64,000 nt of DNA. It comes from Moorella humiferrea (GTDB lineage Bacteria > Bacillota > DSM-521 > Neomoorellales > Neomoorellaceae). The DNA lies in contig NZ_CP136419.1 of NCBI RefSeq assembly GCF_039233145.1, positions 1,648,001-1,712,000 of the forward strand, read 5' to 3'. Made by a program: the position numbers and the translations under genes. This document shows positions 16,248 to 24,974 of the stretch, piece after piece. The first letter of the stretch is position 1, and every line of letters begins with the position of its first letter. The notes under the pieces were generated by a model. The model did not search any database. It had not been told where the DNA came from and saw only the letters and a program-made list of their open reading frames with translations.

Positions 16248-17756
16248 TTATTTCACCTCCGCAGTTCTCTTTTTTAATGTTATTCCTAGCCATCTAACGA
16301 CAATGAAACTCAAGATCAATAAAGTGATGACAAGAATTGTACCGGATATAGGTCGTATAAAGAAGTACAATAAATTACCATCTCCCATGATTAGTCCTTG
16401 TGTCAACCCCCTTTCTAAAGTAGGTCCCAAAACAAGTCCTATTGCTAAAGGTGCAGGTTCATACCCTCCTTTTTTCATAAAATATCCTGTTACTCCAAAC
16501 AGGATTAACAGCCATAAATCAAAAAGACTATTATTAACAGCATAAGCACCAGTTAAAGTTATTATAGTAATGACAGGCATCAATATTTGAATTGGCGTCT
16601 TTAAGAGTGAGGCAAAAACACCTACTAACGGCAGATTAATAATTAATAATAAGATATTGCCAATATACATACTTGCTATTAGACCCCAAAATATAGATGG
16701 ATATTGGGTTATTAATGTTGGTCCTGGAGTGATACCATGAATTATAAAACCTGTCAGTAATAGCGCTGAAGGAGGAGCAAAGGGTAAACCTAATGATAGA
16801 AGAGGGATCATTGTAGCCGATGTGGCTGCATTATTAGCAGACTCCGGTCCCGCTACACCTTCCACAGCACCTTTTCCAAATTCTTCAGGGTGTTTGCTCC
16901 ATCTTTTTTCTAAAGCATAGGACAGAAAGGTAGAGATAGTGGCTGATGGTCCGGGTATTAAACCGCAAAGAAAGCCAACTACTCCCCCACGGAACATTGG
17001 AGCTAATGAGCGTTTTATTTCTTCTTTATTTGGATAAAGCTCCCGAAATCTCACTTTCTGAATGATGGCGTCCTGAGATGGCTCAGTAATTGCAGAAATA
17101 ACTTCCGGTATTCCAAAAATGCCCATTGCTAAAACAGCAAAGTCTATTCCTCTTTGTAATTCGTCTATATTGAAAGTAAATCGATTAACCCCGGCAATTG
17201 TATCTGTCCCGATTGTTCCTAGCATTATCCCTACGAACACCATTAAAATAGATTTTAAAACCGATGTTCCAGTTAAATTACTAAGTATTATTAGCCCTAA
17301 TATTGCTATAGCAAAAAATTCAGGTGGTCCGAAAGCCAGAGCTGCTTTAGCTAGTGGAGGGGCAAAAAGGGTTAAGCCAATGAGCCCTAAAGTCCCTGCC
17401 ACAAAGGAACCAATCGCAGCAATAGCCAAAGCTGCTCCCGCCCGGCCTTTTTTCGCCATGGCATGTCCATCGATAGCAGTAATAACCGAAGCTGCTTCTC
17501 CAGGTAAATTAACGAGAATAGAAGTGGTCGATCCTCCATACATAGCTCCATAATAAATACCTGCAAACATGATTAAGGCAGACGTTGCATCCATACCATA
17601 ACTAAGAGGCAAAAGTAAAGCTATTGCACCCGTAACTCCCAGACCGGGAAGAACTCCTGTCAAGGTGCCAATAATTACACCAATTATACATGCTATGAGA
17701 TTTTGGATAGTCAAGCTAACACTGAATCCATGGGCTATCATTGATAAAGTCGACAA
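16248..17756 (-). CDS. tctA: tripartite tricarboxylate transporter large membrane subunit (TctA)
   Basis: The protein is about 502 residues with many membrane helices and the TctA signatures GVLPGLGVTGAIALLLPLSYGMDATSALIMFAGIYYGAMYGGSTTSIL near the N-terminus and GLIPGPSATISTFLSYALEK in the middle. It is the carboxylate channel subunit driven by ion gradients. The longer frame begins at 17789 and overlaps tctB by 17 bases. I prefer TTG 17756, which has AAGGGGG at the right distance and gives the usual family length. Base composition is low in G+C compared with the regions on both sides. Confidence 0.92.
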   Translation of the reverse strand: MSTLSMIAHGFSVSLTIQNLIACIIGVIIGTLTGVLPGLGVTGAIALLLPLSYGMDATSALIMFAGIYYGAMYGGSTTSILVNLPGEAASVITAIDGHAMAKKGRAGAALAIAAIGSFVAGTLGLIGLTLFAPPLAKAALAFGPPEFFAIAILGLIILSNLTGTSVLKSILMVFVGIMLGTIGTDTIAGVNRFTFNIDELQRGIDFAVLAMGIFGIPEVISAITEPSQDAIIQKVRFRELYPNKEEIKRSLAPMFRGGVVGFLCGLIPGPSATISTFLSYALEKRWSKHPEEFGKGAVEGVAGPESANNAATSATMIPLLSLGLPFAPPSALLLTGFIIHGITPGPTLITQYPSIFWGLIASMYIGNILLLIINLPLVGVFASLLKTPIQILMPVITIITLTGAYAVNNSLFDLWLLILFGVTGYFMKKGGYEPAPLAIGLVLGPTLERGLTQGLIMGDGNLLYFFIRPISGTILVITLLILSFIVVRWLGITLKKRTAEVK

Positions 17757-17772
17757 GATATCGCCCCCTTCA

Positions 17773-18210
17773 TCAAGGTAAAGTAACACCTAATAAAGTT
17801 GAGAAAATGTAATAGAACCCAAAAGAAATTCCCAGGGCAATAACTACTGGTGCAACCCATCCCTTCACACCGCATACTTTAAACAAGTACAGCATTATGG
17901 CAAATGTCGCAATCTCATAACCTAAAATCTTTAAAGCAAATACATAAATAATTAAACCGGCAAAAAAGGCACCAAATTTTTTCCAATTTATGTCAATATG
18001 TGTGTCTTTTCTTGCAAGGTTTTCTTTAAGTCTAGATACCAGGATAATAAAAGATGTTATTGCAGCACCACTACCCGCAATAAGCGGTAAAAAGCCTGAC
18101 CCCGGGTGGGTTAATGTGCCTATCTTTAAATCCCTAGTCATAAACAAATAAATTATACTAAGCACTAAAATTACCATCGTAAATATTGTGTCTACCAATG
18201 TGTTCACCAC
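17773..18210 (-). CDS. tctB: tripartite tricarboxylate transporter small membrane subunit (TctB)
   Basis: A 145-residue membrane protein with four predicted helices (about residues 5-22, 38-58, 78-95 and 105-142). The spacing and FLPLIAGSGAAITSFIIL element are those of TctB, the small partner of TctA. It is preceded by the glycosidase-like gene and followed by tctA. The GTG at 18210 follows AAAGGTG closely, so the exact start is uncertain by a few codons. Confidence 0.85.
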   Translation of the reverse strand: MVNTLVDTIFTMVILVLSIIYLFMTRDLKIGTLTHPGSGFLPLIAGSGAAITSFIILVSRLKENLARKDTHIDINWKKFGAFFAGLIIYVFALKILGYEIATFAIMLYLFKVCGVKGWVAPVVIALGISFGFYYIFSTLLGVTLP

Positions 18211-18222
18211 CTTTCATTAAAT

Positions 18223-19938
18223 TTAATGAGCTTTAATGAGGTATTCATTTTTGATCCTGGAAGATACATCTTCAAAAAACACAATGGCCCTTTCTGGATT
18301 AAGCAACGCGAAAACCGGATAAGAAACTGTTTCTCTATTATTAAAATCTATAAGTTGGTTAATATAGAGTTTCAGTTGGTGCAAATTTTCAACAAGCATA
18401 GTATGGGCATGATTATAAAATAATTCATCTTTATTTCCAGGGTGACTAAGATAACGGGTTAAAATCGCGATTTTCCCCATAAGTTGAAAGCCCCTTATAT
18501 ACAAACCATAAATCTCAAACTCCCTTTTTAATTTTTCATAGATATTATTCACCAACCCCCTGTTTGCAAGAAACAATTGTTCCTTAATCTTTTCATATTG
18601 CTTCCAAGCTTCATCTTTTTCATCTAATATTTTTTGGACATTCTCTTTTGTGGGATTTAGAGCCTCAGCTTTAGTAATATCCCAATCGCGCAGGCTATTC
18701 TTTTCCTCAGCAAGCCAAAAAGCATGTTCTATACTTACTGGAAAAGTACTGCTGTCACTAAAAACACAATCGTTTATAAAAAGGGTCTTCCGGACAATGT
18801 CCCATGTTGATTCAAAAATCCCCATAATCCAATCCATACATATCTCTTCTTGTTCTGCAGACAGTTTTTCTTCTAGGAAACCTTGATCAATTAGCCAGCG
18901 ATAATATACGTCTTTGATCCTCGTGGAAATATTTTCGGAAAACATGGCTGCCGCATATAAATTAATTATGTTAGCCGTATCGAAACAAGAATGTCCGGGA
19001 AGACCCTCCCAATCAGTACGTATCAAAATACCACTGGCCCCTTTTTCCCGGCCGTAAGCCAGTCTTCGAGCGATATCCCGTACCATAATACTAGGGGCTA
19101 TGCCCCAGCCAAAATACTGGCCCATTACATCGTATTCAATCCATATTTTTTGCCTCTTTATTCGTCCTAACTGGGGGTTATTGGGAAATGTAGGATAAAA
19201 ATCATGTGGTGTATTTTTTAAAGAAAAGATTATGTCCTCCGGTAACCGTTCCATCGCCTCAGCTAAACTGGCATGAGACTGGGGATCAAATACAAAATCG
19301 CGAACAACAAGCTCTTTACCGGCATTTTTTGTAGGTTCGTAAATACTCATTATAAGGTTATAGTACCATTCGGAAGCGTTTAGATTTTGACATCTTTTAC
19401 ATGTACAGCGATTACTACTTATCGATAGCTTGCTTTCTCTGCTCCCAGGAGATGTAATAATACCATCTAACCCCGAAAGGTCAGCAAATAATTCTTCATA
19501 TTTAGTACGCAGGAATTCCCACCAAAACATTTCACTGCAGCATAGATAACCTTTTTTCCTTAATTCAGGATGAATTGTCTCAACAATATCCGGAAACCAA
19601 AGTTCTTTATTTTCCAGATATACCTTGATACCCCTTCCTTTTGCTTTACTAATAACCCATCGTAAAAAATCACGCCGTTGAAGGGGCATATAACGTCTTC
19701 GAGCGGAATATCTATACAACTCTTTAAAAATTATCCTGTAATTCTCATATAAGTTACCGGGTGTTTTAACACCGTAATATCTAGCTGGCCATACTACTTC
19801 ATCAATTATGTTATTAGCGTGTAAGACTAGAACGTTGAGATTGTTACGGCTCATAAAATTTAGGACTTCTTTTATGTGTTCTTGATCCCATACACGATCA
19901 TGGATTTCTAATGCGCGCACGTTATAATGAGCAACCAT
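18223..19938 (-). CDS. uncharacterised protein, TIM-barrel glycosidase-like (possibly alpha-glucuronidase related)
   Basis: I do not recognise this 571-residue protein with certainty. It has no signal peptide, so it should be cytosolic. The first 370 residues look like a TIM barrel: LVLHANNIIDE, IKVYLENKELWFPD, LDGIITSPGSRESK, ELVVRDFVF, IIFSLKNTPHDFYPTFPNNP, KIWIEYDVMGQYFGWG and GILIRTDWEG form strand-like acidic ends. The KNTPHDFYP...EYDVMGQYFGWG part recalls the GH67 alpha-glucuronidase barrel, which would suit a uronate operon. A CTCKRCQ pair suggests a small metal site. The C-terminal 200 residues are helical. It lies between the ROK regulator and tctB. Confidence 0.5.
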   Translation of the reverse strand: MVAHYNVRALEIHDRVWDQEHIKEVLNFMSRNNLNVLVLHANNIIDEVVWPARYYGVKTPGNLYENYRIIFKELYRYSARRRYMPLQRRDFLRWVISKAKGRGIKVYLENKELWFPDIVETIHPELRKKGYLCCSEMFWWEFLRTKYEELFADLSGLDGIITSPGSRESKLSISSNRCTCKRCQNLNASEWYYNLIMSIYEPTKNAGKELVVRDFVFDPQSHASLAEAMERLPEDIIFSLKNTPHDFYPTFPNNPQLGRIKRQKIWIEYDVMGQYFGWGIAPSIMVRDIARRLAYGREKGASGILIRTDWEGLPGHSCFDTANIINLYAAAMFSENISTRIKDVYYRWLIDQGFLEEKLSAEQEEICMDWIMGIFESTWDIVRKTLFINDCVFSDSSTFPVSIEHAFWLAEEKNSLRDWDITKAEALNPTKENVQKILDEKDEAWKQYEKIKEQLFLANRGLVNNIYEKLKREFEIYGLYIRGFQLMGKIAILTRYLSHPGNKDELFYNHAHTMLVENLHQLKLYINQLIDFNNRETVSYPVFALLNPERAIVFFEDVSSRIKNEYLIKAH

Positions 19939-19978
19939 TTATTTACCCCTCCAACAAGATAAATCCTAAAACAATTCC

Positions 19979-21211
19979 CTAGCGGTTCAATATCTCCGCC
20001 CTTTCGACATCAAACAATTGCTTTATTGCCCCCAGGCAGGCACCGTAAAAAGCTGCGTCGCTACCGAGGTCGGATATCTCAATTCGTGTAGCCCGGGCTA
20101 TAGCCGGAAAGGCATGGCGGTAAACACTTTCTAAAAGTGACTCCATAAGGACCTCTTTGGCCCCTGCCAAAATACCACCAAGGTAAATGGCCTCTGGGTT
20201 ATAAAAATTTATGGCACATGCAATACCAATACCGATGTACCATCCTGCCTGCCTTATTAGCTGCCAGGCATAAGAACCAGCTTCACGGACGCAGGCCATT
20301 ATATCTTTAATATTTACTTCGCCTTTTTCGAGCCAAATTTGTTTCAAGGGGTCTTTATCTGGACAAAGATATAGTTCATTATTGGCTTTACGCACTATGG
20401 CCGGTACTGCATACAAACTTTCCAGACAACCCCGGTTGCCACAATTACATAGAGGTCCGTCTTCCATTATCACTAAATGTCCCATCTCGCCGGCATGACC
20501 GCTATAACCGTAAATAATCTCTCCATTCATAATGATTCCCGCACTGAAACCTTCGCCCAAATTAATATATAACAAATTATGGTTATTTTTCCCTCTACCT
20601 AAAGTATGTTCGGCCAATGCGGCAGCATTGGAGTTGTGTTCTACAAAAAGCGGGACATGGAAGTATTTCTCTAACGTTGCCTGTACCGGGATATTATGCC
20701 ATTGCTCACCAAGATTGGGAGAACGCTTAACAATCTTGGTACGGGTATCAAGAAGGCCCGGAACGGCAAAACCGGCTGCCAATATTTTACCTTCCGGAAT
20801 ACCTGTTGTTCTAATCAACTGCTCAATTTCTTTCGCCAAAGTGGCTAATCCTGTTTCAGGTTCAGTCATATCAATTTGAGCCTCATTTACTACAACCGGT
20901 TTTGCCTGCAAATCAACTATTCCCATGGTAGTTTTTTTACGCGTAATTTCTGCACCCACCACATATCCTGCTTCTGGATTAAACTGCAATTTAACCGGGC
21001 GGCGTCCACCGCTGGACTTGCCTAGACCCGTTTCTTGAATAAATCCCATTGCTACAAGTTCCCGTACGATACCACTAATCGCTGCAGGAGTAAGACCGGT
21101 AAGTTTGGCCAACTGCTGCCGAGAAACACTTTTATTTTCTCGAATAATATTTAAGACGTTGACGCGGTTCAATCTTTTTACGTACTCGAGATTGCCTGTC
21201 TCTCTGTTCAC
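19979..21211 (-). CDS. ROK-family transcriptional regulator (NagC/XylR type)
   Basis: A 410-residue ROK protein with an N-terminal helix-turn-helix (residues about 15-60: VLNIIRENKSVSRQQLAKLTGLTPAAISGIVRELV). A sugar-kinase-like fold follows, with FAVPGLLDTR, LFVEHNSNAAALAEHTLGRG, INLGEGFSAGIIMNGEIIYGYSGHAGEMGHL and the ROK zinc-site motif CNCGNRGCLESL. The helix-turn-helix marks it as a repressor rather than a kinase. It is the first gene of the AT-rich uronate operon and probably controls it, with a sugar or sugar acid as inducer. Two exact 11-bp tandem repeats lie 66-87 bases upstream of its start and may be its operator. Confidence 0.9.
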   Translation of the reverse strand: MNRETGNLEYVKRLNRVNVLNIIRENKSVSRQQLAKLTGLTPAAISGIVRELVAMGFIQETGLGKSSGGRRPVKLQFNPEAGYVVGAEITRKKTTMGIVDLQAKPVVVNEAQIDMTEPETGLATLAKEIEQLIRTTGIPEGKILAAGFAVPGLLDTRTKIVKRSPNLGEQWHNIPVQATLEKYFHVPLFVEHNSNAAALAEHTLGRGKNNHNLLYINLGEGFSAGIIMNGEIIYGYSGHAGEMGHLVIMEDGPLCNCGNRGCLESLYAVPAIVRKANNELYLCPDKDPLKQIWLEKGEVNIKDIMACVREAGSYAWQLIRQAGWYIGIGIACAINFYNPEAIYLGGILAGAKEVLMESLLESVYRHAFPAIARATRIEISDLGSDAAFYGACLGAIKQLFDVERAEILNR

Positions 21212-21276
21212 AAGTGGTACCTCGTTCCTAGCCTTTATTAAGCTTTTTAATTTTTATAGGGATTTTTGGGCTTTTA

Positions 21277-21298
21277 TATCCCGATATTATCCCGATAT
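21277..21298 (-). promoter_or_regulatory. two abutting exact 11-bp repeats upstream of the ROK gene
   Basis: TATCCCGATAT occurs twice without a gap (21277-21287 and 21288-21298). The 11-bp period is one helical turn. Its position upstream of the ROK start suits an autoregulatory operator. Confidence 0.5.
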
Positions 21299-21422
21299 AC
21301 ATTGTTATTATAACTTACTTTTTTAACTCGTTTTATTAAGTTCGACGCTAATTTTTATTTTCCTGCTTACTAAAAAAATTTTTAGCTTTACCCAACAGTT
21401 TTGAGAGTATAAGGTCCGTCAT

Positions 21423-21454
21423 TAAAAAAGCGGAACTGGTAGCAGTTCCGCTTT
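21423..21454 (-). terminator. intrinsic terminator after the OYE-type gene
   Basis: AGCGGAACTG and CAGTTCCGCT pair around a CTAC loop and TTTTTT follows on the minus strand. It ends the LacI/Liv cluster and isolates it from the ROK-led operon. Confidence 0.85.
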
Positions 21455-21486
21455 AATATAAATAGATGCTCTCGACCTATCTTTAT

Positions 21487-22836
21487 TTATGAAGCAGAAG
21501 ATAATTCTTTATAAATCGTCATATATACCTCCCCATCCCTTACGACGCAGCCGGTCCTGCCGCCGTCGCGCATAATCTGGGTGCAGCGGCTGCAGGCAAT
21601 GCAGACCCGGCGCTCATCCAGCTGACCATTGGTGAGCAGGTCCCGGGCGAAATCGGGATAGGCAAAGGCAAGCCTGCCGGCACCGGCCAGGGTTGCCGCG
21701 CCGCGGGCGATATTGGCGGCCGCCGCGTGGCCGAAAAACTGCCGCAGCCAGCTGTAGCCGCTGCCGACCACGGCCAGTCCCGGTTCGGCTTCCTGTATCT
21801 CCCGGGTAATCTTAAAAAGCCGAGCGACGCTCTCCAGGGGATGCTCCGCCGGCAGGCCCGCCCCCTTGGGCGGAGTATCAAAGGGGCGGGTGACTTCCGG
21901 GTTTGTATAATACGGATTGCCGGCAGAAATGCTGACCAGTGTTACCCCCTTCTCCTTGAGGAGGCGCACAAGCCGGATGGGTTCGGAAAGGTCGGCGCGG
22001 GTATAATCTTCAGGATCAACGCCCCAGCCGTAGGGATAGGGATGGGCGTCGTAGGCGTTTAACCTAACGGCCAGGATAAAGTCATTGCCTGTTCTGGCCC
22101 GTACCTTTTCAATTGTTTCCAGGAGAAAACGCGTGCGGTTGTTAAAATCGCCGCCATACCTGCCTGCGCGGGTATGAGCGGCCAGCAGTTCCGACAAAAG
22201 GTAGCGGTGGCAGGACTTGATGTCTACCCCGTCAAAGCCGGCCTCTTGCGCCAGCAGGGCTGCTTCCACATATTTATCCTGCAGCTGTTCCAGTTCAGCG
22301 TCGGTAATTGCTTCCTGGTCAGGAGAAACCCCGGCCCTGGCGTCTAAATGAGGGTCATGGTAAGCGATTACCGGCTGCGGCTTGCCGTAAGGCTTGCTGT
22401 AGCGGCCGGAATGGGTTAACTGCAGGATGCACAGGGGACGGTGGCCGGCCCCCATGCTGTCTCCAGCTTCCCGCCGGGCCGTTTCCAGGAGCTCCTTAAA
22501 GGTATGGACGTTGCTGCGGTTGATATAAAGCTGCCGCGGGTTGGCACGGCCCTCTGGGACGACGGCGGTAGCCTCGAACCAGAGTAAACCCGCTCCCCCC
22601 CGGGCAAAGCGCCGGTAGCGGCGGAATGTCAGTTCGGACGGGCTGCCGTCTTCGCTGCCGTCACATCCTTCCATAGGATGGACGGCCAGGGAATTGGGCA
22701 ACTCCCGGCCGCCGATCTTTGCCCGTCGGGCCAGGGGACGCAAATCTTCGGTGAGTTCTATATCCAGATTTAGTTCGGCTATCTTTTCTTTTAACTGCAT
22801 AAGGTTTTTGAAGTTAAATTTACTGAAAGGAGCCAT
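21487..22836 (-). CDS. OYE-family flavin oxidoreductase with C-terminal Fe-S cysteines
   Basis: A 449-residue flavoenzyme of the NADH:flavin oxidoreductase / old yellow enzyme family. Motifs include the FMN barrel elements NSLAVHPMEGCDG, RYRRFARGGAGLLWFEATAV, LCILQLTHSGRYS, GFDGVDIKSCHRYLLSELL and LAVRLNAYD. The C-terminal cysteines (CIACSRCTQIM, then a Cys about 10 residues on) match the [4Fe-4S] site of 2,4-dienoyl-CoA-reductase-like members, but the third domain (FAD/NAD) is missing. The ATG at 22836 has AAGGAGATGG upstream. It is the last gene of the Liv cluster, 282 bp after the fumarate-reductase-like gene. Confidence 0.85.
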   Translation of the reverse strand: MAPFSKFNFKNLMQLKEKIAELNLDIELTEDLRPLARRAKIGGRELPNSLAVHPMEGCDGSEDGSPSELTFRRYRRFARGGAGLLWFEATAVVPEGRANPRQLYINRSNVHTFKELLETARREAGDSMGAGHRPLCILQLTHSGRYSKPYGKPQPVIAYHDPHLDARAGVSPDQEAITDAELEQLQDKYVEAALLAQEAGFDGVDIKSCHRYLLSELLAAHTRAGRYGGDFNNRTRFLLETIEKVRARTGNDFILAVRLNAYDAHPYPYGWGVDPEDYTRADLSEPIRLVRLLKEKGVTLVSISAGNPYYTNPEVTRPFDTPPKGAGLPAEHPLESVARLFKITREIQEAEPGLAVVGSGYSWLRQFFGHAAAANIARGAATLAGAGRLAFAYPDFARDLLTNGQLDERRVCIACSRCTQIMRDGGRTGCVVRDGEVYMTIYKELSSAS

Positions 22837-23118
22837 AAAGCCATCTCCTTATTATGAATCAGGTTCTTCTTGTTTCGTTTGGATGGAACAGGATCGTGTT
22901 GCGACCGCCATTGATAATGAAGCGCTTCGCTCAGGTGATCCAAACAAAGACAATTGGAGAGGCGGTTAAATATGACTTAAGTAGTTAACCGGACCATCTC
23001 CATACCCACTCCGATCCCACTCCGTCTTATGAACTATAGTTTAGTAAAGTATAATTTAATGGCACATCCTGGTAATTATGAATCCCTGCCGGCAGGCAAA
23101 AGCAGGGTAAATTTTTTC
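22837..23118 (-). other. 282-bp intergenic region with inverted repeats upstream of the OYE-type gene
   Basis: The region holds a 12-bp perfect palindrome CCTGCCGGCAGG (23085-23096). It also has -10-like sequences on the minus strand (TATACT, TATAGT, about 23030-23055). GTTTGGAT and ATCCAAAC arms about 60 bases apart (around 22874-22946) could fold a leader RNA. I see no coding frame. A separate promoter for the OYE-type gene is likely. Confidence 0.4.
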
Positions 23119-24942
23119 CTAAGGCCGCACTGGCTCGCGCACTGTCAACACCATTTGCCCGTCCTTACGGCTGATGACCAGGTAGCGCTGCCATTCCGGG
23201 TCCCGGCGGGATACCGGGGTAACATCGGTTGCTTTAAGAAAACGCAGATGGGGGCCGCGGCTCTCATCCCGCTGCAGGGCCGTCCGCAGGATCATTTCCG
23301 CCACCAGCAGCATGTTTTCGTTCTCCAGGGCGTAGGCCAGGCCGTGCTCGTCGACCCGCTGCGCCATTTTCTGCAGCGCGGATAGCTTTTCCAGGCCCAG
23401 CCGCAGCCCCTCCTCTGTCCTCACCACGCTGGCCGCCCGGTTCATCAGATCCTGCAACCTCCGCCGCAACTCCCCGGCCGGTATGTCGCCTTTATCAAGC
23501 ATATTCTGCATCCGGGCAAGAAATCCCTCAATCTCGGCCGCCGGCACTTCTACAGGGGGTACGCTGACGGCTTCTCTGGCAGCCTCTTCCCCGGCCAGGC
23601 GCCCGAAGACCTGGCCGTCCAGCAGGGCGTTGCCCCCCGGCCTGTTGGCCCCGTGCTGGCCGCCGGCCACCTCGCCGGCGGCATACAGGCCGGCAACAGC
23701 CGTCCTGCCGGCCTGACTGATTTTCACCCCGCCCTGGAAGTGCTGGATGCAGGGCGCCACCTCAATCATGACGCCGGCTTCCAGGGCCAGCCCTCGCTCC
23801 TTTAGCCAGGCGATACTTTCGGGATTAATTTCCTTCAAGCGCTGTAAAGGGCTGGCCAGGCGCCTTTCCGTCCCCAGGTCGACCGTAATTTCGCTATAAT
23901 AACGCCGGCGATTTTCTTCCACCAGTTCGTCCCATTGGAATCCGGCCGGGTTCCGGCTGTAGTCCAGGTAGACCCTACGCCCGGCAGCGATTTCCTGGTA
24001 GACGGCCACATCAATGATGTGGGTGGGATGCTCGTAGGTAACCGGCCAGCTTGCTCCCTTGCGGAATAGCAGGTTCATTACCACCCTGGGCGGGGTACCC
24101 GGCGGGAAATAGCGTCCCAGGAATTCTTCGCCCCGGTCGTTAACCAGGCGGGGCAGGGCGCGCAGCATGCTTCCCGAACAATTTAATTTTGTCTTCAGGG
24201 AGGCCAGGCCGATCTGGATAAATTCCATGTTGACAAGTTCGGCGCCGGCGGCGTAGGCCAGGGCGTAGCCGTCACCGGTCATGCCGCCGGGAAAAACATT
24301 GGTCCGGTAAACCTGGCCCGCACCGCCGGTGGCCAGGATGACCGTCCTTGCGGAGATAACTTTCAGGGCGGCAGTCGGGTCATGGTGCTGGCGGGTATCC
24401 AGGGCCAGGGCGCCGGTTACCCTTCCCTGGCTGGTAATTAACCGGGCGACCATGGTAAAATTCAGGACCTGTACCGGCAACTGGCGCAAACGCTCCACCA
24501 GGGCTTCTTCAATATGAATAGCCGTCTTGGGGCCAGTATAGCAGGCCCGGGGGAAGTCGGAGCCATCGGTTACAAACTGGCGGGCCTTTCCCCCTTCTTT
24601 CACGAAAGGAACACCCAGGGCATCAAGGTAGTTAAATGCAGCTTCAGCTTCCCGGGCTAACGTTACGGCCAGATCCCAGTCGGAGACCAGGCCGCCGAGG
24701 CGGTAAATATCTTCGGCATGGTAGCGCCACGCGTCTGGCCCCCCCGGCGGGGTATGGGGTAAGGTTGCGTGGAAGGCCATGCGATCGGAGCAGGCCGTGG
24801 CCGTCACCCCGCTCCTGCCCAGCCTCCCCTTTGTGGCCAGGACTACCTTTAAATCAGGGTTATACTCCTGGGCGGCGATGGCCGCCCGCAGGGCTGCCCC
24901 GCCGCCGCCGATAACCAGGACATCGCAATTATAATGTTCCAT
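23119..24942 (-). CDS. fumarate reductase/succinate dehydrogenase-type flavoprotein
   Basis: A 607-residue FAD protein. Residues 7-22 hold GGGGAALRAAIAA, followed by ATKGRLGRSGVTATACSD, GLVSDWDLAVTLAREA, ILATGGAGQVYRTN, GDGYALAYAAGAELVNMEFIQIG and GLYAAGEVAGGQHGANRPGGNALLDGQVFGRLAG. A C-terminal helical domain follows (about residues 440-600). The plan is that of FrdA, SdhA and AprA proteins, but no iron-sulfur or membrane subunit gene accompanies it. It may therefore be a soluble reductase or oxidase for a cluster-specific acid. It follows the alcohol dehydrogenase gene by 32 bases. Confidence 0.85.
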   Translation of the reverse strand: MEHYNCDVLVIGGGGAALRAAIAAQEYNPDLKVVLATKGRLGRSGVTATACSDRMAFHATLPHTPPGGPDAWRYHAEDIYRLGGLVSDWDLAVTLAREAEAAFNYLDALGVPFVKEGGKARQFVTDGSDFPRACYTGPKTAIHIEEALVERLRQLPVQVLNFTMVARLITSQGRVTGALALDTRQHHDPTAALKVISARTVILATGGAGQVYRTNVFPGGMTGDGYALAYAAGAELVNMEFIQIGLASLKTKLNCSGSMLRALPRLVNDRGEEFLGRYFPPGTPPRVVMNLLFRKGASWPVTYEHPTHIIDVAVYQEIAAGRRVYLDYSRNPAGFQWDELVEENRRRYYSEITVDLGTERRLASPLQRLKEINPESIAWLKERGLALEAGVMIEVAPCIQHFQGGVKISQAGRTAVAGLYAAGEVAGGQHGANRPGGNALLDGQVFGRLAGEEAAREAVSVPPVEVPAAEIEGFLARMQNMLDKGDIPAGELRRRLQDLMNRAASVVRTEEGLRLGLEKLSALQKMAQRVDEHGLAYALENENMLLVAEMILRTALQRDESRGPHLRFLKATDVTPVSRRDPEWQRYLVISRKDGQMVLTVREPVRP

Positions 24943-24974
24943 CTTATTCCTGCTCCTAACTACAAGGTCAATAT

